NCBI GenBank assembly: GCA_023663185.1
Contig: JAMPHY010000005.1
Location: 124,001 to 188,000, forward strand
DNA length: 64,000 nt
Direction of reading: 5' to 3'
Origin: Clostridiales bacterium
GTDB taxonomy: Bacteria; Bacillota; Clostridia; Lachnospirales; Lachnospiraceae
Positions 27,248-33,870 of this stretch are shown here, in pieces (positions within the stretch are counted from its first letter, which is position 1; each line of letters begins with the position of its first letter). The notes beneath the pieces were generated by a model. The model made no database searches. It worked only from the letters and a program-made list of their open reading frames with translations, and had not been told where the DNA came from. A program made the translations under genes and the position numbers.

Positions 27248-29002
27248 ATGAAGGAACTAGGGCAGAAGAAGTGGTTTTTGTGGCTGACAAAATACTGGTT
27301 CATATTTCCGATTGCAGGATTTCTGCTTTTTGAAGGTATAGTCTTTTTATGCTACGGTGAAAAAAGCTATATCGCTATACATGATAATCTGGATTTGTTT
27401 GTTGCGCAGTTCCAGATGATGAAAAATACTGACACATTTTGGAAGCATGGCGTAGATGTGCCTTTTCTTGCCGGAATCAGCAGGGACAATCTGCCGTCGG
27501 AGTTGTCGCTTTATACAATGCTCTATATGATATTTCCTTCTTTTACTGCATACATACTCGGTCTGTTGTTAAAGGTTGTTATTGCGGTAGCGTCATTCAG
27601 ACTGCTTGCAAAAGAACTTTATCCGGATAAGTATAACGCCTATAAGCCGATAGTGTATATGACGGGTTTTATATATGGAATTTTGAATGTATTTCCGGCG
27701 TTTGGTTTTGCTTTTGCCTCCATACCGCTTGCGGCATATCTGTTAATAAAGATATATAAAAAGCCGTCGATACGTCTTTATCTGGCGCTGCTTCTTTACC
27801 CGCTTGTATCATATTTTTCATATATGGGGATTTTTATTCTCGGTTATATTGTGATTGCTGTAATATGGCTTTCAATTAAGGATAAAAAGCCGGCGTGGTC
27901 GCTTATCGGGGCGTTTTTTGTGCTTACGCTTGGATTTGTCGTATGTGAATATCGCTTGTTTTCTCAGATGCTTTTAAGTGATGAAATGACCATTCGTAAG
28001 ACAATGGTAAGCGCGACACTATCATTCGGAGAGATTTTAAGAGAAATTTTTACAATCTGGAAAGAAGGAATGTTTCATGCAGACGGAGAGCATACTCTGC
28101 TCGTACTGCCTATATGTATGATATATTTTATCGGAAATAATGTATATTATATATGGAAAAAGCGTGTAAAAGATATATTTCATGATAGATTTAACTTTGT
28201 GATGCTTTTTATTGTGTTTAACTGCATTGTTGATGGACTGAATTATGCTGAACCGGTAAGAAATCTGGTTGATATGCTGCTTCCGCCGCTTAAAGGATTT
28301 CAGTTCGACAGGACGATATTTTTCAATCCGTTTCTATGGTATGCAGCGCTTTTCCTGATTTTGATTAGGTTGTATGACCTAGGCATTATACAGACGTGGA
28401 TTGCCAATCTCATTATATGTGTGGCGGCGCTTATTGTAATTTTGACGCCGAATATGTATAATGACATTTATAATACCTGTTATTACCGTGCATATGAATA
28501 TATTCATGGATATGAAGCGGATGCGCTAGATTACGAGCAGTTTTATGCCGTGGACTTGTTTAATGAGATTAAGGAAAAGATTGACTATGACGGAGAGTGG
28601 TCCGTGGCTTATGGTCTACACCCCGCGGTGCTTGAATATAACGGTATAGCTACGCTGGATGGATATCTGGGCTTCTATTCACAGGAATATAAAGAAGAAT
28701 TTAGAAAGATAATAGCGCCCGCGCTTGAGCGAATGGAAGCAACGAGGGCATATTATGACGACTGGGGTGCGCGCGCCTATCTGTATTCCGGTACGGACGC
28801 AAGTATAGTGGGCTTCGGTAAACATATATATGCCACGGACTATGACATATATATCGATACGGACGCCCTTAAGGCGCTGGGCGGAAAATATATTTTTTCC
28901 AGATTAGAAATAAATAACGCTGCAGAAGCGGGGATTGAGCTTGTGGATAATTATTCTTCCGTGGACGGAGGTTATGTGATATATTTATATAAGGTGAGAT
29001 AG
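27248..29002 (+). CDS. Large membrane protein, DUF6044-like
   Basis: This 584-residue protein has about ten membrane segments in the first 420 residues and a soluble C-terminal domain (about 435-584). The early motif YIAIHDNLDLFVAQFQMMKNT and ISRDNLPSELSLYTMLYMIFPSF recall the DUF6044/YfhO-like polytopic proteins associated with cell-surface glycan assembly. I did not recognise a catalytic motif. I chose ATG at 27248 (AGGAAGG upstream) over a TTG at 27227, which lies inside the terminator. A palindromic repeat and a radical SAM gene follow in the same direction. Confidence 0.7.
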   Translation: MKELGQKKWFLWLTKYWFIFPIAGFLLFEGIVFLCYGEKSYIAIHDNLDLFVAQFQMMKNTDTFWKHGVDVPFLAGISRDNLPSELSLYTMLYMIFPSFTAYILGLLLKVVIAVASFRLLAKELYPDKYNAYKPIVYMTGFIYGILNVFPAFGFAFASIPLAAYLLIKIYKKPSIRLYLALLLYPLVSYFSYMGIFILGYIVIAVIWLSIKDKKPAWSLIGAFFVLTLGFVVCEYRLFSQMLLSDEMTIRKTMVSATLSFGEILREIFTIWKEGMFHADGEHTLLVLPICMIYFIGNNVYYIWKKRVKDIFHDRFNFVMLFIVFNCIVDGLNYAEPVRNLVDMLLPPLKGFQFDRTIFFNPFLWYAALFLILIRLYDLGIIQTWIANLIICVAALIVILTPNMYNDIYNTCYYRAYEYIHGYEADALDYEQFYAVDLFNEIKEKIDYDGEWSVAYGLHPAVLEYNGIATLDGYLGFYSQEYKEEFRKIIAPALERMEATRAYYDDWGARAYLYSGTDASIVGFGKHIYATDYDIYIDTDALKALGGKYIFSRLEINNAAEAGIELVDNYSSVDGGYVIYLYKVR

Positions 29003-29025
29003 AGAGAATGTGTTATTAATATTAC

Positions 29026-29163
29026 GTTGTACAATATATACAAAACAACGTAGGGCACGCTTTCGCTGCGTTGTCGCCAGTAGCGGTACTAAGCTCGAAA
29101 GAACCTCGCTAAGTACCGACGGCGACATAGCACCCTGCTTATGTTTTGTATATATTGTACAAC
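29026..29163 (+). repeat. Intergenic palindromic repeat, family copy 2
   Basis: This 138-bp element has perfect 22-bp terminal inverted repeats beginning GTTGTACAATATATAC. The centre holds the family core GCGGTACTAAGCTCGAAAG and ACCTCGCTAAGTAC. The outer arms differ wholly in sequence from copies 1 and 3 but are fully self-complementary. Confidence 0.85.
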
Positions 29164-29210
29164 TCACGTTTTGAAATAAATTATTTTTATGATAGAGGAG
29201 AGTATTATAT

Positions 29211-30194
29211 ATGTCAATTAGGATACACAATTTTTTAGGAATTATCGGCTGGAACGCCAGAAAGTATCTGCCGATGCTTGCAAGTGAGAGTTATTTGAAA
29301 TTACAGTTTATAGCAAGAAGAAGGCAGCAGAAGAAGTATATAGAATATTTTTATGCGCAGGAAGAAACACCGCAGCCTATCGTGGTTAATCTTGAAACCG
29401 TGAACCGCTGCAACAGCACGTGCGAGTTTTGTACGGCAAATATACACGCAGAGAAACGTCCGTATATGAAGATGACTGATGAAATGTATTATTCCATTAT
29501 CGACCAGTTGAGCGAGTGGAACTATAAAGGACATCTGACCTTATATGGAAATAACGAGCCGTGGCTGGATAACAGGATTGTGGAATTTCATAAATATGCC
29601 AGAGAGAAGCTTCCCGAAGCGTTTATATTTATGTCAACCAATGGGCTGCTTTTGAATATCGATAGGGTTAAGTCGATTATACCATATGTGGACCAGCTTA
29701 TAATTAATAACTATTGTCTGGATATGAAGCTGCATAAGAATATTCAGGAAATATACGAGTATGTGAAGGCAAATCCAGATGAGTTTAAAGACGTTGACAT
29801 TCTCATACAGATTCGTTATTTGAAAGAGGTGCTTACTAACCGCGCGGGCAGCGCGCCGAATAAAAAGTCGAAGGGCAAGGTTATCAAAGAGACATGCCTT
29901 ATGCCTTATACGGATATGTGGATTATGCCGAATGGAAAACTCGGTATCTGTTGCTGTGATAATTTTGAAGTGACAAACCTTGCCGATTTGCATGAAGTTT
30001 CCTTAAAAGACGGTTGGAACAGTGCAGCTTATCAGAAGTTAAGGGACGGCGTAAAGGACGGCAGGCAGAATTATCCGTTCTGCAAAAACTGTGATTTTAT
30101 CGACGCCGGACTTAGAATGGACGCTGTGAGCGATGTGCTGAACCATAATGAAAAAATGCACGGGGCAAGACAGTCGGTGTTTAAGAAGAGATAG
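29211..30194 (+). CDS. Radical SAM protein with SPASM-like C-terminus
   Basis: This 327-residue protein has the radical SAM 4Fe-4S motif as CNSTCEFC (C-x3-C-x2-C, about residues 68-75) after NLETVNRCN. A C-terminal SPASM-like region contains ETCLMPYTDMWIMPNGKLGICCCD and YPFCKNCDF, which would bind auxiliary clusters. SPASM enzymes modify peptides, enzymes or sugars. No precursor peptide gene is visible nearby, so the substrate is unknown. The start at 29211 has GAGAGT upstream and follows the palindromic repeat. The FAD oxidoreductase gene converges from the other side. Confidence 0.85.
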   Translation: MSIRIHNFLGIIGWNARKYLPMLASESYLKLQFIARRRQQKKYIEYFYAQEETPQPIVVNLETVNRCNSTCEFCTANIHAEKRPYMKMTDEMYYSIIDQLSEWNYKGHLTLYGNNEPWLDNRIVEFHKYAREKLPEAFIFMSTNGLLLNIDRVKSIIPYVDQLIINNYCLDMKLHKNIQEIYEYVKANPDEFKDVDILIQIRYLKEVLTNRAGSAPNKKSKGKVIKETCLMPYTDMWIMPNGKLGICCCDNFEVTNLADLHEVSLKDGWNSAAYQKLRDGVKDGRQNYPFCKNCDFIDAGLRMDAVSDVLNHNEKMHGARQSVFKKR

Positions 30195-30195
30195 T

Positions 30196-30224
30196 AAAAG
30201 GCAGCCGCATATGGCTGCCTTAAT
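30196..30224. terminator. Bidirectional terminator between radical SAM and FAD oxidoreductase genes
   Basis: AAGGCAGCC (30198-30206) pairs with GGCTGCCTT (30213-30221) around CATATG-like loop bases, with A/T runs on both sides. It lies between convergent genes and can serve both. Confidence 0.8.
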
Positions 30225-30232
30225 TCTTAGCT

Positions 30233-31795
30233 TTATCTAGTTGTTTTTTCTTCGTGGTATTCTTTCTCGGTATTAACGTTCCAGATATTATCCTTATTGC
30301 TTACGCCGTTTATGATGTTTTTAACAGTTTCAAAGGACGTCATCATGGAGTGGTCGATATTGTTATAACGGTGCTGTCCGTTGCGTCCGACACAGTAGAG
30401 GTTGTCGATGGTTTTAAGGTAGTCAACCAATGTATCAATCTCGCTGTAGGTGTCGAAGTATGCCGGATATGCTTTTTTTACCCGCTCAACATGCGAATCC
30501 ATCACATCGTCAGGACTGTCGATAAGTCCCATGCTGACGATTTCATTTACGGCAAACTTGGTGAACTTATCATCGGGCATGGTCCAGTGTTCGTCCCCTT
30601 CGTTTACAAAGTATTCAAGCCCTATCCAGACTGTATTGTTGATATCCTTTATCATATAAGGAGACCAGTTATTATATATCTGGAAACGTCCGAGTTTAAC
30701 TGTGCGGTCATGGACATAAACCCAGCAGTCAGGGACTATGTTGTTTATAGTCTTGATTTTAGTCAAGTTCTTAAGGTTTAACTTAGGAAGCAGTATGCCT
30801 ACGGTCATATAATCGCGGTACGGAAGCCCTGCTGCTATTTTGGCGGGCTTGTCCGGAACATCATTTATGCCGGCAACCAAGTCCTTAAGCGGCATCGAAG
30901 AGATAAAAATGTCTCCGTCCACGGTAATTTTTTCGTCGTCTTTTTCATAGGTGAGCGAAGTAATATGATTGTTTTCGTCTTTGTGGAAACTTACCGCTTT
31001 ACTGTTCTTTAGTATTGTTCCGCCTAATTTGACGATTTCTTCCGCAGTTACGTCCCAAAGCTGACCGGGACCGAGTTTAGGATAGCTGAATTCTTCAATT
31101 AAAGACGTTTCAACCTTGCGGTTTTTCTTGCCGGGTAGTATCTTGCCGAATACGTCCTTAATAATTGCGGCTATCGACAGCCCCTTGACACGCTGAGCCC
31201 CCCAGTTGGGATCAATCTCGCGGGGGTGCCTGCCCCAGAGGTTCTCGGTATAGTGTTCAAAAAAGATGGAATATAACTTCCTGCCGAAACGATTAATATA
31301 GAAATCTTCCAAAGAGTTTTCCTTACGTTTATGAATCATTGAAGCAATATAACTGAAACCTGCCTGTATATCGGTCCAAAGTCCGAGATTGGTAAAGGTC
31401 TCAAGTTTAAGTGAAATCGGATAATCAAAAAATTTTTTATTATAATAGATGCGCGATACTCTATGGCGGCGCAGCATAACCCTGTCTTCTTTTTCCGGAT
31501 CGGGACCGCTTGGCGCAAGCGTCATTTTACGGTTTAAAACAATATCGTCATAGGTAGGAGAGCCTTGCAGCGGAAGCATATTGTTCCACCATTCATTGAC
31601 TTCCGGTACTCTGGAGAAAAAGCGGTGTCCGCCCATATCCATGCGATTGCCTTTATAATTTACGGTTTTGGAGATACCGCCCATAGCGTCGCTTTCTTCT
31701 AAAACCGTTACTTCATATTCTTTGCTTTGTTTCAGTAATTCGTAAGCGGCGGTCAGACCAGCGGGCCCTGCGCCTATAATATATACTTTTTTCAT
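30233..31795 (-). CDS. FAD-dependent oxidoreductase, protoporphyrinogen-oxidase/UDP-galactopyranose-mutase-like
   Basis: This 520-residue protein starts with the Rossmann FAD motif [20 protein letters not shown] and the following [12 protein letters not shown], then [15 protein letters not shown]. The middle carries [28 protein letters not shown], and the C-terminus [21 protein letters not shown] fits the second FAD-binding segment of this group. Such proteins are often found with glycan-assembly genes. I chose the Met at 31795, which directly precedes the Rossmann fold and has AGAAAGG upstream. The exact substrate is not known. It converges on the radical SAM gene. Confidence 0.85.
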   Translation of the reverse strand: MKKVYIIGAGPAGLTAAYELLKQSKEYEVTVLEESDAMGGISKTVNYKGNRMDMGGHRFFSRVPEVNEWWNNMLPLQGSPTYDDIVLNRKMTLAPSGPDPEKEDRVMLRRHRVSRIYYNKKFFDYPISLKLETFTNLGLWTDIQAGFSYIASMIHKRKENSLEDFYINRFGRKLYSIFFEHYTENLWGRHPREIDPNWGAQRVKGLSIAAIIKDVFGKILPGKKNRKVETSLIEEFSYPKLGPGQLWDVTAEEIVKLGGTILKNSKAVSFHKDENNHITSLTYEKDDEKITVDGDIFISSMPLKDLVAGINDVPDKPAKIAAGLPYRDYMTVGILLPKLNLKNLTKIKTINNIVPDCWVYVHDRTVKLGRFQIYNNWSPYMIKDINNTVWIGLEYFVNEGDEHWTMPDDKFTKFAVNEIVSMGLIDSPDDVMDSHVERVKKAYPAYFDTYSEIDTLVDYLKTIDNLYCVGRNGQHRYNNIDHSMMTSFETVKNIINGVSNKDNIWNVNTEKEYHEEKTTR

Positions 31796-31894
31796 AAAGT
31801 TTCCATGCCTTTCTATGCCAAACCATACTAATAAATATATTAACATGTTTGCAGAATATTGTACAGACGGTTTTAGGCGTTATTTTGTCTTGTG

Positions 31895-32428
31895 TTATTC
31901 AATTTTTATGGTAAATCCCTCATATATCCCCACCGGAACTTCTTCTCCAAAACTATACTGTTCTACGATATCATTTTCAAATCCATAAACTGTTATCATT
32001 TGTTTTTCCGGATCAACAATCCAATACTCCCGCACGCCAACAGTGCGGTATTTGAATAATTTGGTCATATAATCTCTCGGTTTAGTACTTGGTGAAACAA
32101 TTTCTATTATCCAGTCGGGCGCACCGTGGCAGCCTTTGTCATCTAGTTTAGATAAATCACAAATCACAGAAATATCAGGCTCTACATAATTTGTGTCGTC
32201 ATCATTCAAAAAAACAGCAAATGGAGCTGCCAAAGCCTCACATTTTCCATTGTTATTATCAATATAATTAGATATTGCCTGATGTAGTTTTCGGCTTATC
32301 CTTTGGTGATTCCAACTTGGCGGAGATATATAATAAATTTTTCCATCAATTAATTCTGCACGTTTTCCGTCCGGCAATGTATAAATGTCATCAATTGTAT
32401 ATATTTCTTCTTTTTTTAATGCATCCAT
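31895..32428 (-). CDS. Uma2-family (DUF820) PD-(D/E)xK-like protein
   Basis: This 177-residue protein has the DUF820/Uma2 pattern: TLPDGKRAELIDGKIYYISPPS, VEPDISVICD, APDWIIEIVSPST, and FKYRTVGVREYWIVDPE. The fold is restriction-endonuclease-like with Asp, Glu and Lys candidates in PDISV, IIEIV and the following K. The biological role of the family is unknown. I chose Met at 32428 with GGGGTG upstream. It has its own sigma-A promoter (32453-32481) and lies directly in the path of the sigma-28 promoter of the invertible segment in its present orientation, so it may be one of the two switched targets. Confidence 0.85.
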   Translation of the reverse strand: MDALKKEEIYTIDDIYTLPDGKRAELIDGKIYYISPPSWNHQRISRKLHQAISNYIDNNNGKCEALAAPFAVFLNDDDTNYVEPDISVICDLSKLDDKGCHGAPDWIIEIVSPSTKPRDYMTKLFKYRTVGVREYWIVDPEKQMITVYGFENDIVEQYSFGEEVPVGIYEGFTIKIE

Positions 32429-32452
32429 TTTAACACCCCGCTTCTGAAATTC

Positions 32453-32481
32453 ATTATAAACAATCTTTATAGAAAATACAA
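32453..32481 (-). promoter_or_regulatory. Sigma-A promoter for the Uma2 gene
   Basis: On the minus strand TTGTAT (32476-32481), 17 bp, TATAAT (32453-32458). The start codon is about 25 bp past the -10 box. An inverted repeat ACCATT/AATGGT lies just upstream. Confidence 0.7.
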
Positions 32482-32560
32482 CCATTCACATTTTAAATGG
32501 TAGACAGAAAAATTTTACGTATTAAAATTAATATTATATGGGAATAATATAAAAAGAATG

Positions 32561-32586
32561 CAACATTTGTATATGAAATGTTGCAT
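32561..32586. repeat. Left inverted repeat of the invertible switch
   Basis: This site is itself two 12-bp arms (AATGCAACATTT and complement, 32557-32587) around a 7-bp asymmetric spacer GTATATG (32569-32575). Its 26 central bases are identical to the reverse complement of 33380-33405. Arm-spacer-arm geometry with a 7-bp spacer is that of a tyrosine-recombinase core site. Confidence 0.9.
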
Positions 32587-32609
32587 TAATCACTTGCCTT
32601 ACACTACAT

Positions 32610-32636
32610 ATATCGGAGGCTATTTAAAATACTTTA
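32610..32636 (-). promoter_or_regulatory. Sigma-28 (FliA/SigD) promoter inside the invertible segment, facing left
   Basis: Read on the minus strand: TAAAGTAT (32629-32636), 11 bp, TCCGATAT (32610-32617). The FliA consensus is TAAAGTTT-N11-GCCGATAA and the Bacillus SigD -10 is GCCGATAT, so this has exact spacing and 7 of 8 matches in both boxes by the SigD form. In the present orientation transcription crosses the left repeat toward the Uma2 gene. After inversion it would read into csrA and flagellin. Confidence 0.8.
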
Positions 32637-32684
32637 TAGCAGAATTTGAAAAAATTAAAAAATTTTTTAAGTATTTTATTATTC

Positions 32685-33266
32685 TTACAGACACACTTCC
32701 AAATATACCTTATCCCTGTCGTCCTGCTCAATACATAAATATTGCTTTGTGATACGGTAGGAAGCATGGTTATATATATCTTGCAGCATTGCAGGCGGCA
32801 CGCCTTGTTTCCAAGCATGATAGCCGAAGGTCTTTCGTAGTGAGTGGCAGCTTACCCGTTCTTCAATTCCGGCATACTCAGCCGCTTCTCTAATAATACG
32901 GAATGCCTGCGAACGCGAGAGCGGGATTTCAGGTTTACGGATACTTGGGAAAAGATATTGCTCTTCGTCAGTATATTCTAAATCGCTTTGCAATATTTTC
33001 AATGCGCTTTTAACCGCGGCATTGACGGCAACAATTCGCTCTTTTCCTGTCTTTTGCTCAATTACATAAATATGGCTTCTAAAACAGCCGCCCTTCATAT
33101 TAAATACATCTTTCCACTTTAGATTCAAAAGGTCTCCGATTCTAAAAGCGGTGTTCAACCCTAGAATAATCATAGCATAGTTTCTGTAAACAGGTTTCTC
33201 TGTTAAAAAATATTCCTTGAATTTTTCCAGTTTTTCTTCATCTTTGATGGGACGAGTTGTACTCAT
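32685..33266 (-). CDS. Small tyrosine recombinase (FimB/FimE-like DNA invertase)
   Basis: This 193-residue protein is only the catalytic domain of a tyrosine recombinase, without the N-terminal core-binding domain of most phage integrases. The active-site set is complete: Arg42 (NTAFRIGDLL), a beta-hairpin Lys near residue 75 (EQKTGKERIV), His141 and Arg144 (CHSLRKTFGYH), His167 (IYNHAS) and nucleophile Tyr176 (TKQYLCI). Size and layout are those of FimB/FimE-type phase-variation invertases. The start at 33266 has AAAGGAG eight bases upstream. The gene lies between the two inverted repeats, so it should invert itself together with the sigma-28 promoter. No excisionase or other recombinase is nearby. 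Confidence 0.92.
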   Translation of the reverse strand: MSTTRPIKDEEKLEKFKEYFLTEKPVYRNYAMIILGLNTAFRIGDLLNLKWKDVFNMKGGCFRSHIYVIEQKTGKERIVAVNAAVKSALKILQSDLEYTDEEQYLFPSIRKPEIPLSRSQAFRIIREAAEYAGIEERVSCHSLRKTFGYHAWKQGVPPAMLQDIYNHASYRITKQYLCIEQDDRDKVYLEVCL

Positions 33267-33357
33267 AAAATTTCTCCTTTTTTTAAAATTTACTTTTTTG
33301 TACGGTCAGCGCAGTAAATGTGCAGACTTGCTGAATAGTTAATATGATTCATGTTTA

Positions 33358-33385
33358 ACTATACAACAATACGTTGTTTATGCAA
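33358..33385 (-). promoter_or_regulatory. Candidate promoter of the recombinase, overlapping the right repeat
   Basis: On the minus strand TTGCAT (33380-33385), 16 bp, TATAGT (33358-33363). The -35 box lies within an arm of the right recombinase site, so recombinase binding could repress its own gene. An AACAA-TACG-TTGTT palindrome lies in the spacer. Confidence 0.45.
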
Positions 33386-33405
33386 CATTTCATATACAAA
33401 TGTTG
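33380..33405. repeat. Right inverted repeat of the invertible switch
   Basis: Its 26 bases are the exact reverse complement of 32561-32586. Arms TGCAACATTT (33381-33390) and AAATGTTG surround the spacer CATATAC (33391-33397). One outer base differs from the left site (A for G), which weakens its outer arm by one pair. The csrA start codon is about 49 bp downstream. Confidence 0.9.
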
Positions 33406-33453
33406 TATAGCAGGGCGGCACTTTATAAAAAGAAAAAGCAGGGAGGTTTTAAG

Positions 33454-33735
33454 ATGTTAAGACTTACAGTTAGCGCAGAAGACTACTTGATGATTGGGGA
33501 AGACGTAAAAATTGTTTTCTTAGGCGGCAGCAAAAACCATTTGAGAATTATGATTGACGCACCCAAAGAACTTAATGTAGTTCGCAGCAAGGTTATCGAG
33601 AACAACACGACTAATCCGGAGGAGAAGGCAAAACTACCGCATTATCATGCAGTCCCTGATTTGCCGGAGAAGTATCGTAAGAAAAAAATTGTGGTAAACG
33701 ATTCCGTAAGAAAAGCGAAGGCAGCATCGTCATAA
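33454..33735 (+). CDS. csrA: CsrA-family post-transcriptional regulator with extended tail
   Basis: The first 50 residues of this 93-residue protein follow CsrA closely (MLRLTVSAEDYLMIGEDVKI, VFLGGSKNHLRIMIDAPKEL, NVVRSKVIE), including the APKE and R-x-x motif that form the RNA-binding edge. The usual basic residues just after the start (L-T-R-K) are replaced by LTVS, and about 40 extra residues follow (PHYHAVPDLPEKYRKKK). CsrA dimers bind GGA motifs and, in Bacillus, block translation of flagellin. I chose ATG at 33454 behind GGGAGG. It sits between the right recombination site and the flagellin gene, 135 bp upstream of the latter. No promoter is obvious between the repeat and the gene, so its expression may depend on the switch. 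Confidence 0.85.
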   Translation: MLRLTVSAEDYLMIGEDVKIVFLGGSKNHLRIMIDAPKELNVVRSKVIENNTTNPEEKAKLPHYHAVPDLPEKYRKKKIVVNDSVRKAKAASS

Positions 33736-33759
33736 ACGCCACAGCAGTAACGGTGATAA
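33733..33759 (+). promoter_or_regulatory. Weak sigma-28-like sequence before flagellin
   Basis: TAAA (33733-33736), 15 bp, GGTGATAA (33752-33759) matches four bases of the -35 and six of eight bases of the -10 consensus. It overlaps the csrA stop. If active it would give flagellin a promoter independent of the invertible segment. Confidence 0.3.
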
Positions 33760-33825
33760 CCCGGAGCAATCCTAGGGGCTTCGGGATTATTCATAAAAAC
33801 AAAAAGAAACTAAAAACAAAGCAAC

Positions 33826-33863
33826 GGTCGTAAACGGATTTACGGCTGGCAAACACAAGGAGG
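33826..33863 (+). promoter_or_regulatory. Candidate paired CsrA-binding sites in the flagellin leader
   Basis: A hairpin with a core stem CGTAAA/TTTACG (33829-33844) displays GGA in its four-base loop CGGA. A second GGA lies in the Shine-Dalgarno sequence ACAAGGAGG (33855-33863), which resembles the CsrA consensus ACARGGAUG. The two GGA motifs are 23 bases apart. A CsrA dimer could bridge them and block ribosome binding, as known for Bacillus hag. Confidence 0.55.
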
Positions 33864-33870
33864 TAACTTT

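Larger units (their letters stand above)
32561..33405. mobile_element. Predicted invertible DNA segment encoding its own recombinase
   Basis: Two identical 26-bp sites in inverted orientation flank about 790 bp that hold a single recombinase gene (minus strand) and an outward-facing sigma-28 promoter at the left end. The spacers read GTATATG and CATATAC on the plus strand, so strand exchange can only invert, not delete. Inversion maps position x to 65966 minus x. The promoter would then lie at about 33330-33356, pointing at csrA. The segment is thus a compact, self-encoded promoter switch. No transposase, terminal duplication or cargo suggests simple transposition. Confidence 0.8.

Noticed and set aside
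29026-29163. Palindromic repeat as an ordinary terminator or insertion sequence
   Set aside because: It has no T-run typical of a terminator and no transposase; the shared core in four copies needs another explanation.
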